Shown: positions 35,032 through 43,296, counted from the stretch's first letter. The stretch is 64,000 nt of DNA from Pseudomonadota bacterium (GCA_023388175.1 JAEWGT010000011.1:566323-630322), one strand, 5' to 3'. The notes: generated by a model not told the origin, from the letters alone. Numbers and translations are program-made.

Positions 35032-37244
35032 TTCCATTCTCCGTCAAGATCATAGGGATTGCGCTTCGGAGCGTTGGCAGCAGGCGGCAGGAAGAAATCC
35101 TTCTCCTGCTTTGCCGCAGGCTTCTGCATTTCCTCCTGAGGGTTCGATGCGGCGGCACGCTTATTTGCGGCCTTTCGGATCTTTGTCTTGGTCGCTTCGC
35201 CGCCCCGCAGGGTGCTCACGGGCTTCTGCGAAGAGTTGGCGCGGGTCTGGGCTGGCAGGTCGATCGGCTGGGCGTTACCGTAGACAGACGGTTCGGCCTC
35301 GCTGAACCGTACGACGCCTTCGATAACGGTCGGCGCCTCCTGGGCAATGCCACGGCGGGCATCGGCACCGGTCCGACGAGGCGTAACCTGTGCGAGCTCC
35401 TCCCAAGCTCGACGAAGGCTGTCGCGCGCCAGGAGGCGTTCCTCTTCGGTAGAGTATTCGAGGTCCAGTTCCTTGGCGTGTTCACGCACTCGATCTGCGG
35501 CCCAGAAACTCAACCCGCGGGTCATGGTCTGGTCGACGTTGGGCAACGTGACGTAATGCTTGGGCTCGGCGCCTTCGTTCCAGACTTCGATCTTGCTGCA
35601 GTCCGCGGGATTGTACTTGATCTTCACCCTGGCCCTGACCTGCCCGTAGCTTTTGGTGGGCAAGGACTTGATCGGCTGCAATCGGACCATGTCGTTGAGA
35701 ATCTTGGTCGTCAGCTCGGCGTCATGGAAGCGCATGTTGCGATACCTGACGCCGGCACGGCTGATCGAAGCCTCATCCACCTTTCCGAGCAACTGGTCCA
35801 ATGCGTTAAAATCGTCGACAAACTCGCGCCCGTGGCGCTCGATGCCTTCATCCCAACGTCGGGCGGGGATGGCGTCGATGCCAGCGTGGGGCCGGTAATG
35901 ATATTGGTCAATAATGAACCGGTGCAGGAAGTATTCGATTTCCCGATGGTAGACTGGCTTCTCGCGCTGCGGATCAAGCCTGGCCTTTCTCATCGTGGTG
36001 ACGTCGTACGGCACCGAGGCAGGCAGCTTGTGGAAGAAGTCGTTCAGCGTATCGAAGATCTTCTCGCCGATTGCCTTATACGCCGGTGAATGGATCGGGG
36101 CATAGTGGATCTCGAACCCGATGTCCTCCGCGGCATCTCTGAGGCTGCCTGAGACATGCTCGAAGGCGTTGTCGATGAGGATTGTGTTTGGCAGAATCCA
36201 GCAGTCATAGGGCCGCTCAATATCAGGATACTCTGTCTTCACGTAGCCCTTCGGCATGAGGACATGTTTGATGACAGTGGCCATGGAGTAGACGGAAGGT
36301 GGTTCGGCGCTGATAAGAAACCCGACAATGCAGCGACTGAAGACGTCGATGGCAACGGTCAAGGTGGGACGTCCCAGCGGCATCCCATTGTCGTCGAGAA
36401 GAACCCAACTATCGACAATGGTATGATCGATGATGATCAGCTCGCCCGGAGCGGTTGCGTCGAGATGTTTAGAGACACCCTTCCACGCCTGATCGGCCTC
36501 AAACGCCGAGGTCTTGAGCGCGTGGTTTTCCCTGCAGTTGCTGGCCTTGATCCGGCGGTAGAGCGTGCTGGCGTCCTTGGGCGGCATAAGCTTGTCCAGA
36601 CCAGCGGTCTTGCGCTCTGCATTGACCTCCTTGATCTCCTTAATCAGGAAGGCCCAGGCGTCTTTTTTGTCGCGAGTTCGCAACCCCCAATAGAAATTCA
36701 CGGCCTTGTTCAGCAGGTCCTCGACCGTCAGATCGAGCCGGGCCCGGCTCGTTCGTCCGCGTTTGGAGATGAAGTCTTTCAGGTGACGGTCCCCCGGCGC
36801 ACCCTTCTGCTTGATCGCACGCCTCAGCGTGTCCGGTGAGAACGTGTGGGTAAGGCCCTTGTCTGACGCAGCTTTGCGTTTGCGGTTCATCAGCTTCTGC
36901 AGCCCGACATCACCGAGCCCCACAGATGTGTCAGCGTCGAAGGCGCGGACATAGAACAGGAGTGTTCTTGCTCGCATCAGTTCTTCTGGCTTCTCATCGG
37001 GGGAGACATCGTCGCTTTCGACCAGAGGGCGGCCTTTGCGATCGCGTCGGTCACGCAGTCGGATGACTTCGCCGCGGCCGAGCTGATCGATCAGCTCGGT
37101 CTCGGTGATCTGCTTTTCCTTGTCCGTTCCGTGCCGCTGCAAGAGCAGGACGCATCCTGAAAGCTCGCGAACGAAGCGGTACATGCCATCGGGGAATGCA
37201 AAGACCTCGTCGGTCCTGATCTTGAGACTGATGCTCTTCCCCAT
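35028..37244 (-). CDS. tniA: TniA/TnsB-like DDE transposase
   Basis: A 738-residue Mu/TnsB-type transposase. The N-terminal part (residues 100-230) contains helix-turn-helix regions for end binding. The retroviral-integrase-like catalytic core shows the DDE residues: aspartate in LIIIDHTIVDSW near residue 271, aspartate in TILIDNAFEH near 357, glutamate in AIGEKIFDTLN near 392. A basic, disordered C-terminal tail (RRGGEATKTKIRKAANK-like) probably contacts the ATPase. The start shares a base with the tnsA stop (TGATG). Confidence 0.9.
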   Translation of the reverse strand: MGKSISLKIRTDEVFAFPDGMYRFVRELSGCVLLLQRHGTDKEKQITETELIDQLGRGEVIRLRDRRDRKGRPLVESDDVSPDEKPEELMRARTLLFYVRAFDADTSVGLGDVGLQKLMNRKRKAASDKGLTHTFSPDTLRRAIKQKGAPGDRHLKDFISKRGRTSRARLDLTVEDLLNKAVNFYWGLRTRDKKDAWAFLIKEIKEVNAERKTAGLDKLMPPKDASTLYRRIKASNCRENHALKTSAFEADQAWKGVSKHLDATAPGELIIIDHTIVDSWVLLDDNGMPLGRPTLTVAIDVFSRCIVGFLISAEPPSVYSMATVIKHVLMPKGYVKTEYPDIERPYDCWILPNTILIDNAFEHVSGSLRDAAEDIGFEIHYAPIHSPAYKAIGEKIFDTLNDFFHKLPASVPYDVTTMRKARLDPQREKPVYHREIEYFLHRFIIDQYHYRPHAGIDAIPARRWDEGIERHGREFVDDFNALDQLLGKVDEASISRAGVRYRNMRFHDAELTTKILNDMVRLQPIKSLPTKSYGQVRARVKIKYNPADCSKIEVWNEGAEPKHYVTLPNVDQTMTRGLSFWAADRVREHAKELDLEYSTEEERLLARDSLRRAWEELAQVTPRRTGADARRGIAQEAPTVIEGVVRFSEAEPSVYGNAQPIDLPAQTRANSSQKPVSTLRGGEATKTKIRKAANKRAAASNPQEEMQKPAAKQEKDFFLPPAANAPKRNPYDLDGEWK

Positions 37245-38071
37245 CAGATGGCCTCCATCTCCAGCACATCGATATCGACGCTCGGACCAAAGAGCTTGGG
37301 CAGGGAGCGGAGCACGGAAGCCGGCCCGGGACCTGCAATCAAGGCGACGGGGCTATCGGTTTGAATACGGCGAGTGACATCGATGAATGCCACTCGACCG
37401 ACGATCATCCGGTGCAAAAGGTTGACCGCGTCGCATGGTTGATAGAGGCCGTTGGCTGCTAGGGTTTCGATGGCCTTGCCGAACGCAAGCGTGCCACCTT
37501 CGCGCTCTGCGGCTTCCATGAAGCGCAACCGATCTGCGCTGGTGACGCGACGCTTGTTATGGAGGCTGATCATGCGAGCATTGGGCCACAACGGCCGGAT
37601 TTCCAAGTCCTTGTCCTGGGACAGACGGAGAAAGGCCCAGCCAAGCGTTGCGTATACCTGTTCGGCATAGTCGAGCTTGTCGGCGTAGGCTGACGAACGC
37701 TTGAACTGATGCTGCGTCTGCTTGGTCTCGATGACCTCGATCGTGCCGTCATCGCGTTGACGGATAGCGTCCGGAAAATAAATGAGAGGCTTCGAGCGAT
37801 TGCTCATGAAGATCTCAAGCCTGTGGGGCTGATGCTGATAGTCCACAATGCGGGGGTCGGCCTCGCAAATCCTGACATGCATGCGTTCGTGCTGGGCTTC
37901 GCACGGCATGCTGAATCCTGCCTTTACAGAAGGGAAGACGCTGGTAGCGCGAATAGAGCCGTGACCTACGATGGTGCGGAAAGCACCGCCGGACGGCGAC
38001 ATGACGATGCGGGCGGAAGTATGCGGCAGACGAACCGAATGTTGGAAAGCGTCTCTGTTGTTCACGTACAC
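37244..38071 (-). CDS. tnsA: TnsA-like endonuclease
   Basis: A 275-residue restriction-like nuclease. The N-terminal catalytic fold has RIVDYQHQPHRLEIF, then FPDAIRQRDD and EVIETKQTQHQ, which supply the acidic residues and lysine of the TnsA active site (about residues 75-115). The C-terminal about 100 residues form a winged-helix-like part. Translation starts at a GTG with GGAG 8 bp upstream. TnsA cuts the 5' strands so that the element moves by cut and paste. Confidence 0.85.
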   Translation of the reverse strand: MYVNNRDAFQHSVRLPHTSARIVMSPSGGAFRTIVGHGSIRATSVFPSVKAGFSMPCEAQHERMHVRICEADPRIVDYQHQPHRLEIFMSNRSKPLIYFPDAIRQRDDGTIEVIETKQTQHQFKRSSAYADKLDYAEQVYATLGWAFLRLSQDKDLEIRPLWPNARMISLHNKRRVTSADRLRFMEAAEREGGTLAFGKAIETLAANGLYQPCDAVNLLHRMIVGRVAFIDVTRRIQTDSPVALIAGPGPASVLRSLPKLFGPSVDIDVLEMEAI

Positions 38072-38151
38072 GGAATTACTCCGCAGATTGACGGTACAGC
38101 CTTGGGGCTGCTCCGATCCTGACGAGGTGCGAGGTGACAGAAAAAGGGCGA

Positions 38152-38607
38152 TCAGAGCGTCTTAGCGGCGACCGATGGACTGGCGGTCTCAATGAGGAGA
38201 CGCTCGGCCCAGCTACGCATCGCCGGCTTTGCGGAGGGCGGTGCTATGGTGATCGCCGCAGCCCCTGGAAGGCCGGCGCAGAGCGTCGCTGGATCAAGGA
38301 AATCGCAGTTGATCGACACCTCGTCCACACCAGCGCCCTTCAACTCCATCGCGGTCTTGATCGCCCGGATGGTGTTTTTGGCGATGAGTCCTTTCGACGT
38401 GATGACCGTAGAGAGGAGCGAGCGGGTTGTCGTGTCCATGACGGCCACGAGATAAGGCCGTGAACCGTGCGCCATGCCATCGATACGACAGCAATCGACG
38501 AGCAAGTTGCAGCCGGCCTTTCCGGCGGACGAGTCGTGATAGAGAGAACTGCTCCGGAGCATGGTGGCCTGGCTGGGGGCGAGTGCTTCAGAGGTGCGCT
38601 TGGGCAT
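38152..38607 (-). CDS. Small protein with a degenerate DDE integrase-like fold
   Basis: A 151-residue protein lying 80 bp upstream of tnsA in the same direction. The pattern LLVDCCRIDG, then PYLVAVMDTTTRSLLSTVIT and VDEVSINCDFLDP resembles the core of an integrase domain, with a possible distal glutamate in SWAERLL, 33 residues after the second aspartate. The usual DNG motif is missing, and the DNA-binding regions of a transposase are absent. An AAGGAG ribosome site precedes the start, so it appears expressed. It may be a domesticated transposase core, a regulator, or decay product. Confidence 0.55.
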   Translation of the reverse strand: MPKRTSEALAPSQATMLRSSSLYHDSSAGKAGCNLLVDCCRIDGMAHGSRPYLVAVMDTTTRSLLSTVITSKGLIAKNTIRAIKTAMELKGAGVDEVSINCDFLDPATLCAGLPGAAAITIAPPSAKPAMRSWAERLLIETASPSVAAKTL

Positions 38608-38636
38608 GATTTCTCCTTTTCACGCCCGGAGAAAGC

Positions 38637-38665
38637 TTGACGTTTGGTTGCGTCCAGCAGATACT
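38637..38665 (+). promoter_or_regulatory. Promoter of the structured non-coding RNA
   Basis: TTGACG, a 17-bp spacer and GATACT face right, with predicted start near 38672, a few bases before the first hairpin. It lies in the leader of the leftward DDE-like gene. Confidence 0.6.
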
Positions 38666-38671
38666 CCAAAG

Positions 38672-38920
38672 CGTGGATGCGGCTGCGAAGCCGGTTTCCA
38701 TGGCAATGGGCCCTTGGGTCCATTGGTCTCAATCGGCTTTCGCCGGCTTGTGTGGGCCGCGAGGCCTGTCGGATGCGCGGATCGGCTGTGAAGCCGGTTA
38801 GCAATGGGCCGAAAGGTCCATTACCGTGCTTGGACGACGAACCCCGTGCTTGCAGGCTTTTGGGGGAGCGTCGTTGATTGTTCAAACGCCCTGGAGAAAT
38901 CCGGGGCGTTTTTATTTTTT
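38672..38920 (+). ncRNA. Structured RNA with three tandem two-hairpin units
   Basis: A rightward unit of about 250 nt with its own promoter and terminator. Three units repeat about every 50 nt: first hairpins CGGCT-GCGA-AGCCG (38680), CGGC-TTTC-GCCG (38734), CGGCT-GTGA-AGCCG (38783); second hairpins CAATGG...CCATTG (38704-38725), GGCC-GCGA-GGCC (38755-38766), AATGGGCC-GAAA-GGTCCATT (38803-38822). Four of six stems have loops of the GNRA class or near it on this strand. A longer stem ACGACG/CGTCGT (38834-38874) follows. Stem changes are partly compensatory (AATGG/CCATT kept, inner pairs vary). No open frame of note is inside. It sits between the DDE-like gene and the AAA+ protease operon. Confidence 0.65.
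38884..38920 (+). terminator. Rho-independent terminator of the structured RNA
   Basis: AACGCCC-TGGA-GAAA-TCC-GGGGCGTT is followed by TTTATTTTTT on the plus strand. The stem is long and the U tract strong. Confidence 0.85.
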
Positions 38921-39272
38921 GGTATCGTGTCAGAGCTAAGCTCTTTCCGATCCGTCTCCATCTTCACCGAAAATACCCGGGTTTGAAAAGACCCCCAGAG
39001 CATTTTTCTGCCAGGCAGAGGGGAGTAATGATCGAGTCCAGACTCCACCTTATTCGCGTTTCTTAAACCATTACGTTAAGAAGAAGTGAGGTCGGTGTGC
39101 TGAACTGTCGAATGGAGACTCGACCGTCCTCGTCGGGCCTGTTGACGCATCGAGCACATTGACGAGGATAAAAGCGCTCATTTGCCGCTCCAATGTTGAC
39201 ACCGTGAAAAATGATGATTCGGGAACCTCAGTCATTACCGTCGACAGGTTATTTTGTTGCAAAATTATCACG
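38921..39272. other. Intergenic region between RNA gene and protease gene
   Basis: No convincing gene; only short frames with poor ribosome sites. Symmetrical elements are present: AGAGC-TAA-GCTCT near 38932-38944 and CTTAA-N9-TTAAG at 39062-39080. Their roles are unknown. AT content is a little higher than in the flanks. Confidence 0.4.
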
Positions 39273-41240
39273 CTACGGACCATTTTGGGGATGCTGCTGA
39301 GCCGGGGAATACGGTGTTTCCACCTGATGTTGGCTGCCGATCATGGCCAGAATTTCCTCCCGGTGAACCGTTTTCCTGGTCAACAATGTATCGGAGAGCA
39401 TGTTGAGAGATGCTCGATTCGCCCCGAGAGTTTCCAATGCGCGATCTGCCAGGGTGGCTAGCCGAGCCTCCACGGCATGGCAGGCAATGGGATCACGCAT
39501 GAGGTGAAACATCACCTCACCTGGTTCGCAGCGCCACCGTGGACCCCCGGGAAACAGTCCAAGAGTCAAGTAAGCAACGGCCAACGTCCGGACCGCTAGC
39601 GCGAGATCGCTCGAGGAGGAACCCCCCGAGCCAGAACTCGGTGATCCGAAAATCAGAATCTCGGCAGCCCGTCCGGCCAGGAGCATTTCGACGCGATTCT
39701 CAAGCTCAACAGCCGTTTCGAGTTGATTATCAGGTGTGGTCAACTGGGTGTGGCCACCACTGTTGATGTCAGCACCTCCGGGCTCGATCGTAACCATCGT
39801 CAAGCTCGTGGGCATGTGCAGCGCCGCGAGAAGAGCATGCCCAGACTCGTGAACGGCAATACGTCGAGCCAGATCTGGCGGTCTTTCCCGGTCCGGGATC
39901 AGAATAGACTTGAGGTCCTCGAGTGAAATCTCTCTTGCGGCTCGGCGGGCACGCCGGCGTGCGCTGCGAACCAGATCCATGATGTCTGCGCCGGTCATCG
40001 AGCGACTGGCACAGATGGCAGAAACCTCACCGAGATCTGCGTCAGGAAGAGCCGGTCCCAAGTGATGGCGAAGGATGCGCGAGGCTCCATTCGCGCTTGG
40101 TGGTCCTAAGTAAACTGCCCTTTCCAAACGCCCGTTCCGCAAGATGGCAGGCGAAATCGCGTGCAGGCGGTTCGTCGCTCCGACGACGATGACGCCGGCT
40201 CTGTCGCCAACTGCACCGTCCAGGGCGATCAGGAAGTCAGCGACCACAGGCGACCAGTAGTCGCGATTCTTGGCGTCAGTAGCATCGAGATTGGGTACCT
40301 GGTCCAGCTCGTCTAGGAAAAGCAGACAAGGGGCGGCACTTCGAGCTCGCTCGAACAGGTCGCGCTGGGCGCGAATGACGGTATCAAGGTATCCGGTGGT
40401 ACTGGCGAAAAGTTCGGCAATGCTGCCGATGATGACTGGAACACCGAGGAATTGTCCCAAAGACCGGGCGTATGTGGTCTTGCCTGTTCCAGGCGGACCG
40501 TGCAGCACGATGCCCCGATCCACGTCTGCCCAGCCGATTTTGCCGGCGGCGACGTCTGCCAGATCGATCTTGAGATCCTTCGCCCAAAGTTGAGCATCCC
40601 CGAATTCGACAGCATCTTCCATTGACGGCAAGACTTCGCCCTCACGAGCCATGCCAGTCTTATTAGCGATCGCTTGGCTCAATTTCTCCACCGCTAAGGT
40701 GGCAGTGGCCCCCAAAGTAAACGCCGAACAGATCTCGTCGAAATCGAGGACACCGACGTTGAGGGTGTCTAGATGGCGGGGAATCTGACCTGTGCAGATG
40801 CTTTTCATGAAAGCACGCAGGAGCGCCGCGCCAGGTGCCGGGATGGTCACCGTCATGGATGCTACCGTTCTCAGCAGTGGTGGAAGCGATCCGTGAGTCA
40901 CGGCCACGCCAACCATGATATGATTGACCTCGATGTGGTGTTTGACGGCCTTGCGGTCATCTTTGCTGGACTTCGCCGTACCTGGGTAAACGGGATGCAC
41001 CTTGTCGTCCAGTTGGGCAAGCGCTTCACCGATAGGCTCCTGCCACTCCATGGAGGGCACGATGACCACCAAGTGACCGCTGTCTCCCTTCGCGAGCGCG
41101 TTCCGGACCTGCTTCGGAAGGCTGCGCTCCACTGCGAGGTCGGCCAAACGTTCTTGAACTGTGCGTTCGTCCTTCGCCTGCTTGATTGTCCTCATCTCAT
41201 CGAACTCCTCGAAGAACAGTAGATCGTCGAGCTTACCCAT
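39273..41240 (-). CDS. Soluble FtsH-like AAA+ metalloprotease
   Basis: A 655-residue protein with an N-terminal region of unknown fold (about 1-200), an AAA+ ATPase and an M41-type peptidase. Walker A is GPPGTGKTT near residue 247, Walker B LLFLDELDQ, and the second region of homology GATNRLHAISPAILRNGR. The zinc site HESGH is near residue 463, and a distal aspartate in SSSSDLALA fits the third ligand. No membrane helix exists, unlike FtsH, so it acts in the cytosol. The start at 41240 has an AAGGGAAG site. It is the last gene of a five-gene leftward operon. Confidence 0.85.
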   Translation of the reverse strand: MGKLDDLLFFEEFDEMRTIKQAKDERTVQERLADLAVERSLPKQVRNALAKGDSGHLVVIVPSMEWQEPIGEALAQLDDKVHPVYPGTAKSSKDDRKAVKHHIEVNHIMVGVAVTHGSLPPLLRTVASMTVTIPAPGAALLRAFMKSICTGQIPRHLDTLNVGVLDFDEICSAFTLGATATLAVEKLSQAIANKTGMAREGEVLPSMEDAVEFGDAQLWAKDLKIDLADVAAGKIGWADVDRGIVLHGPPGTGKTTYARSLGQFLGVPVIIGSIAELFASTTGYLDTVIRAQRDLFERARSAAPCLLFLDELDQVPNLDATDAKNRDYWSPVVADFLIALDGAVGDRAGVIVVGATNRLHAISPAILRNGRLERAVYLGPPSANGASRILRHHLGPALPDADLGEVSAICASRSMTGADIMDLVRSARRRARRAAREISLEDLKSILIPDRERPPDLARRIAVHESGHALLAALHMPTSLTMVTIEPGGADINSGGHTQLTTPDNQLETAVELENRVEMLLAGRAAEILIFGSPSSGSGGSSSSDLALAVRTLAVAYLTLGLFPGGPRWRCEPGEVMFHLMRDPIACHAVEARLATLADRALETLGANRASLNMLSDTLLTRKTVHREEILAMIGSQHQVETPYSPAQQHPQNGP

Positions 41241-41574
41241 GCTGCTTCCCTTCGGACCGACGGGGCTCAAGGCGGTAATATCGATTCAGCGTCCTCGCCC
41301 AGTTCTTGCCTTTGTCGATCGCGAAAACCTCCGAAGTCATGGCCGGCCTGAAGTCTGGTATCCGGGGGTGCCCCTCGACGGTACCGACAAGGGCAAAGCA
41401 TGATCGCGACATCACTCCCCACTCCCGCAAAACCGGTGCATCGGACAGATCTGCAGCAGCGGGGAAACTACCGGACGCGAGGCGGCGAAGGTCTGCTGCA
41501 AGCGCCTCGAGGCGATCGGCGGTGCTGAGAGGGTCGGCACCAATGAAGTCCACAGCGTTATGGCGACGAGTCAT
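41233..41574 (-). CDS. Hypothetical protein in the protease operon
   Basis: A 113-residue protein that I do not recognise. It contains DPLSTADRLEALAADLRRL, a predicted amphipathic helix, and a C-terminal basic stretch. Its end overlaps the protease start by 8 bp and its start overlaps the preceding gene by 4 bp, so it is produced together with the protease and may be an adaptor for it. Confidence 0.6.
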   Translation of the reverse strand: MTRRHNAVDFIGADPLSTADRLEALAADLRRLASGSFPAAADLSDAPVLREWGVMSRSCFALVGTVEGHPRIPDFRPAMTSEVFAIDKGKNWARTLNRYYRLEPRRSEGKQHG

Positions 41575-42182
41575 AGCGGCTGCACCAGATGCACCTCGGT
41601 GCTGGGAAGAATGCGCTTGTTGAGGTCGACATAGAGCCCCCCTTCAATCACCAGCGCCATGATGGCTGCAACGGGCTCGTCGCCTCTCACCATTGCGGCA
41701 AGATCCAACAGGGGGGCGCTGCCACCGTTGTCGAGGAGGAGAGCGAGGATCTTCATGCGATCCGTCAGGCCAATTTCAGCCCCTGCCGCACCGGCGATCA
41801 TCAAAGAGTTGCTCAACCGGGGCTCGCGCCGGATGAACGCTTCCGGCACCAAGACCACGGTGTGCCCAGCAAGCGCTGCCAATGCCTTGAGCTCGAGGAA
41901 GCCGCCCTTGCGGTCCCCACGCCACGCTGAGTTGCAAACGCAAGCGAGATGGATAACACGCCCAGAATAATCTACTTTGACGGTTGTGAAGTCATCGGGG
42001 CCGATCATGAGGTCGTCGGCCAGCTCGTCCAAGGCATCATCGTCGGCCAGACGCTTGATAGAAGGGTGCACCAACACCAGGGTTTCAACGGCATGGCGGA
42101 GGGTGCGACGGCGGCATTGAGTGGGCGCGGCTTGAAAACCGGCAAAGCTGGTTGGAGGACGAGTGACATCGACATCGAGCAT
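41571..42182 (-). CDS. Hypothetical protein, possible TnsA-like relative
   Basis: A 203-residue protein. Its order of elements (acidic strand region VKVDYSGRVIHLACVC, then AALAGHTVVLVPEAFIR and a winged-helix-like C-terminus MALVIEGGLYVDLNKRI) resembles the TnsA protein encoded at 37244-38071, whose C-terminus reads MIVGRVAFIDVTRRI at the same place. The catalytic EXK motif is absent. This similarity was seen by eye and is weak. It has a GGAG ribosome site and sits in the protease operon. Confidence 0.5.
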   Translation of the reverse strand: MLDVDVTRPPTSFAGFQAAPTQCRRRTLRHAVETLVLVHPSIKRLADDDALDELADDLMIGPDDFTTVKVDYSGRVIHLACVCNSAWRGDRKGGFLELKALAALAGHTVVLVPEAFIRREPRLSNSLMIAGAAGAEIGLTDRMKILALLLDNGGSAPLLDLAAMVRGDEPVAAIMALVIEGGLYVDLNKRILPSTEVHLVQPL

Positions 42183-42248
42183 GTTGGTACTCCATGAGAA
42201 ATTGGGAATAGTGAAGTGGGAACGATGTAGTGGGGGCTGGACCCGCTT

Positions 42249-42479
42249 CTACGGATCAGACTCGAGCGATATTTCGTACGGCAACCCATAGGCCTGGAGC
42301 ATGTACCCGAGGTCTCTGACTCCAAACGTCGAGGGGTCCAGGCCCGGCGGAAGCAGAATGATATTGCGGCCGAGCTTCCCGGTGGTGATCGTTAGTTCGT
42401 CACGTGCGAAACCCGCTCGATAGATCAACTGCGACAACAATGTTTGCACGTCTTGGGCCGAAGGCTTTGACATGGGCAT
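42249..42479 (-). CDS. Small hypothetical protein in the protease operon
   Basis: A 76-residue protein starting MPMSKPSAQDVQTLLSQL, with a GGAG site 7 bp upstream. An alternative start two codons later is possible. It is helical at the N-terminus with a short strand pair (TITTGKLGRNIILLPPG). I do not recognise a family. Confidence 0.55.
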   Translation of the reverse strand: MPMSKPSAQDVQTLLSQLIYRAGFARDELTITTGKLGRNIILLPPGLDPSTFGVRDLGYMLQAYGLPYEISLESDP

Positions 42480-42538
42480 GGGGCATCTCCGCTGGAAAAA
42501 ATACAGCCGGTGAAAAGAAGCAATGAAGGTGCAGTCTG

Positions 42539-43078
42539 CTAAGGCAAACAGTCGGTGCCGGTCAGCAATTGCATGGCGCGGCATCCAACAGGATCACCGA
42601 TATGCCGGCTGCAGCAGGCATGGTCGACGCCCATCCGCACCGGATCGCGGATCAACTCGATCAGCATACGTGCCCGTTCTCGGCCGGCATCGCGTCGAGC
42701 GAGCATGGTGATGGCGCGTTGTGGAAGGAGGACGCACGGCCGACCGCACTTCTCCATGGACCCCTTCAGCGACAGAAGGAGCTTCATGGTGTCAGGACGG
42801 AACCAGTGCCTGGAGGGAACGCCGACCAGGGTCACCGGCCGTTCGTCGACCATGGCCTGGCAGGTCGCCAACGAGGCAGCCTCCAACCCCAAGGACACGG
42901 CGAAATGGGTGACGAGGGGATCCGAGCCGATCACGGCCACTTCGTCCAGCCGGGAGAGCGAGTCGAACAGGATGGAGGAAAGTTTCCGCCGGGTATCCCG
43001 GTGGCGCAGCGTACGTGATTTCGGTTTAAGGTCTTGGGAACGCACGAACAAAGACACAGGTTCTCTCCCTGCATGCAA
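42539..43078 (-). CDS. Hypothetical protein, first gene of the protease operon
   Basis: A 179-residue protein. The N-terminal basic segment leads to RRKLSSILFDSLSRLDEVAV and a strand-rich middle (RPVTLVGVPSRHWFRPDTM, GRPCVLLPQRAI). A C-terminal helical part holds four cysteines, including HACCSRHIGDPVGC, possibly a metal site. The middle is loosely similar in order to the 203-residue protein two genes downstream. Function unknown. Confidence 0.5.
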   Translation of the reverse strand: MHAGREPVSLFVRSQDLKPKSRTLRHRDTRRKLSSILFDSLSRLDEVAVIGSDPLVTHFAVSLGLEAASLATCQAMVDERPVTLVGVPSRHWFRPDTMKLLLSLKGSMEKCGRPCVLLPQRAITMLARRDAGRERARMLIELIRDPVRMGVDHACCSRHIGDPVGCRAMQLLTGTDCLP

Positions 43079-43183
43079 CGAACAGGCCGAACACGATGAT
43101 TATTCAGGACGTCGTGCGGACTATGCACGCGGGGGAAGGTCTTGTTGCAGTGCCTGATCGATGGGCACCTGCGGCTTCCAATG

Positions 43184-43199
43184 CTCTAGTCACTATAGA
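43184..43199. promoter_or_regulatory. MerR-type operator without matching promoter boxes
   Basis: CTCTAGTCACTATAGA is, on the minus strand, nearly the CadR/PbrR consensus CTATAGTGACTAGAG. The usual TTGAC box is not at the MerR distance. A TTGACT at 43213-43218 with TATAGT at 43192-43197 could form a 15-bp-spaced leftward promoter for the protease operon. Whether the site is functional is open. Confidence 0.45.
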
Positions 43200-43296
43200 T
43201 ATCTGCGGCGGGAGTCAAGCCCTGATGTACATTTTGTGCAACGAGCGGCAATTGCGTTAAGTTTCGGTTGTCATCGGATCGATTCGGAACGGCGTC

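Larger units (their letters stand above)
31654..38071 (-). mobile_element. Tn7-like transposition module (tnsA-tniA-tniB-tniQ) with one visible end
   Basis: Four coupled genes encode the full Tn7-type set: TnsA-like endonuclease, DDE transposase, AAA+ ATPase and TniQ target selector. Repeated short sites next to tniQ mark one element end. Having TnsA implies cut-and-paste excision at both strands, unlike Tn5053-type elements. No Cas gene or CRISPR repeat is nearby, so it is not a known CRISPR-associated transposon. The opposite end was not found to the right within the window, so the limits of the cargo are unknown. Confidence 0.8.

Noticed and set aside
38672..38920. Possible CRISPR array or tracrRNA of a CRISPR-associated transposon
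   Set aside because: The repeat units are imperfect hairpins spaced about 50 nt with no unique spacers between identical repeats, and there is no Cas gene in the window.
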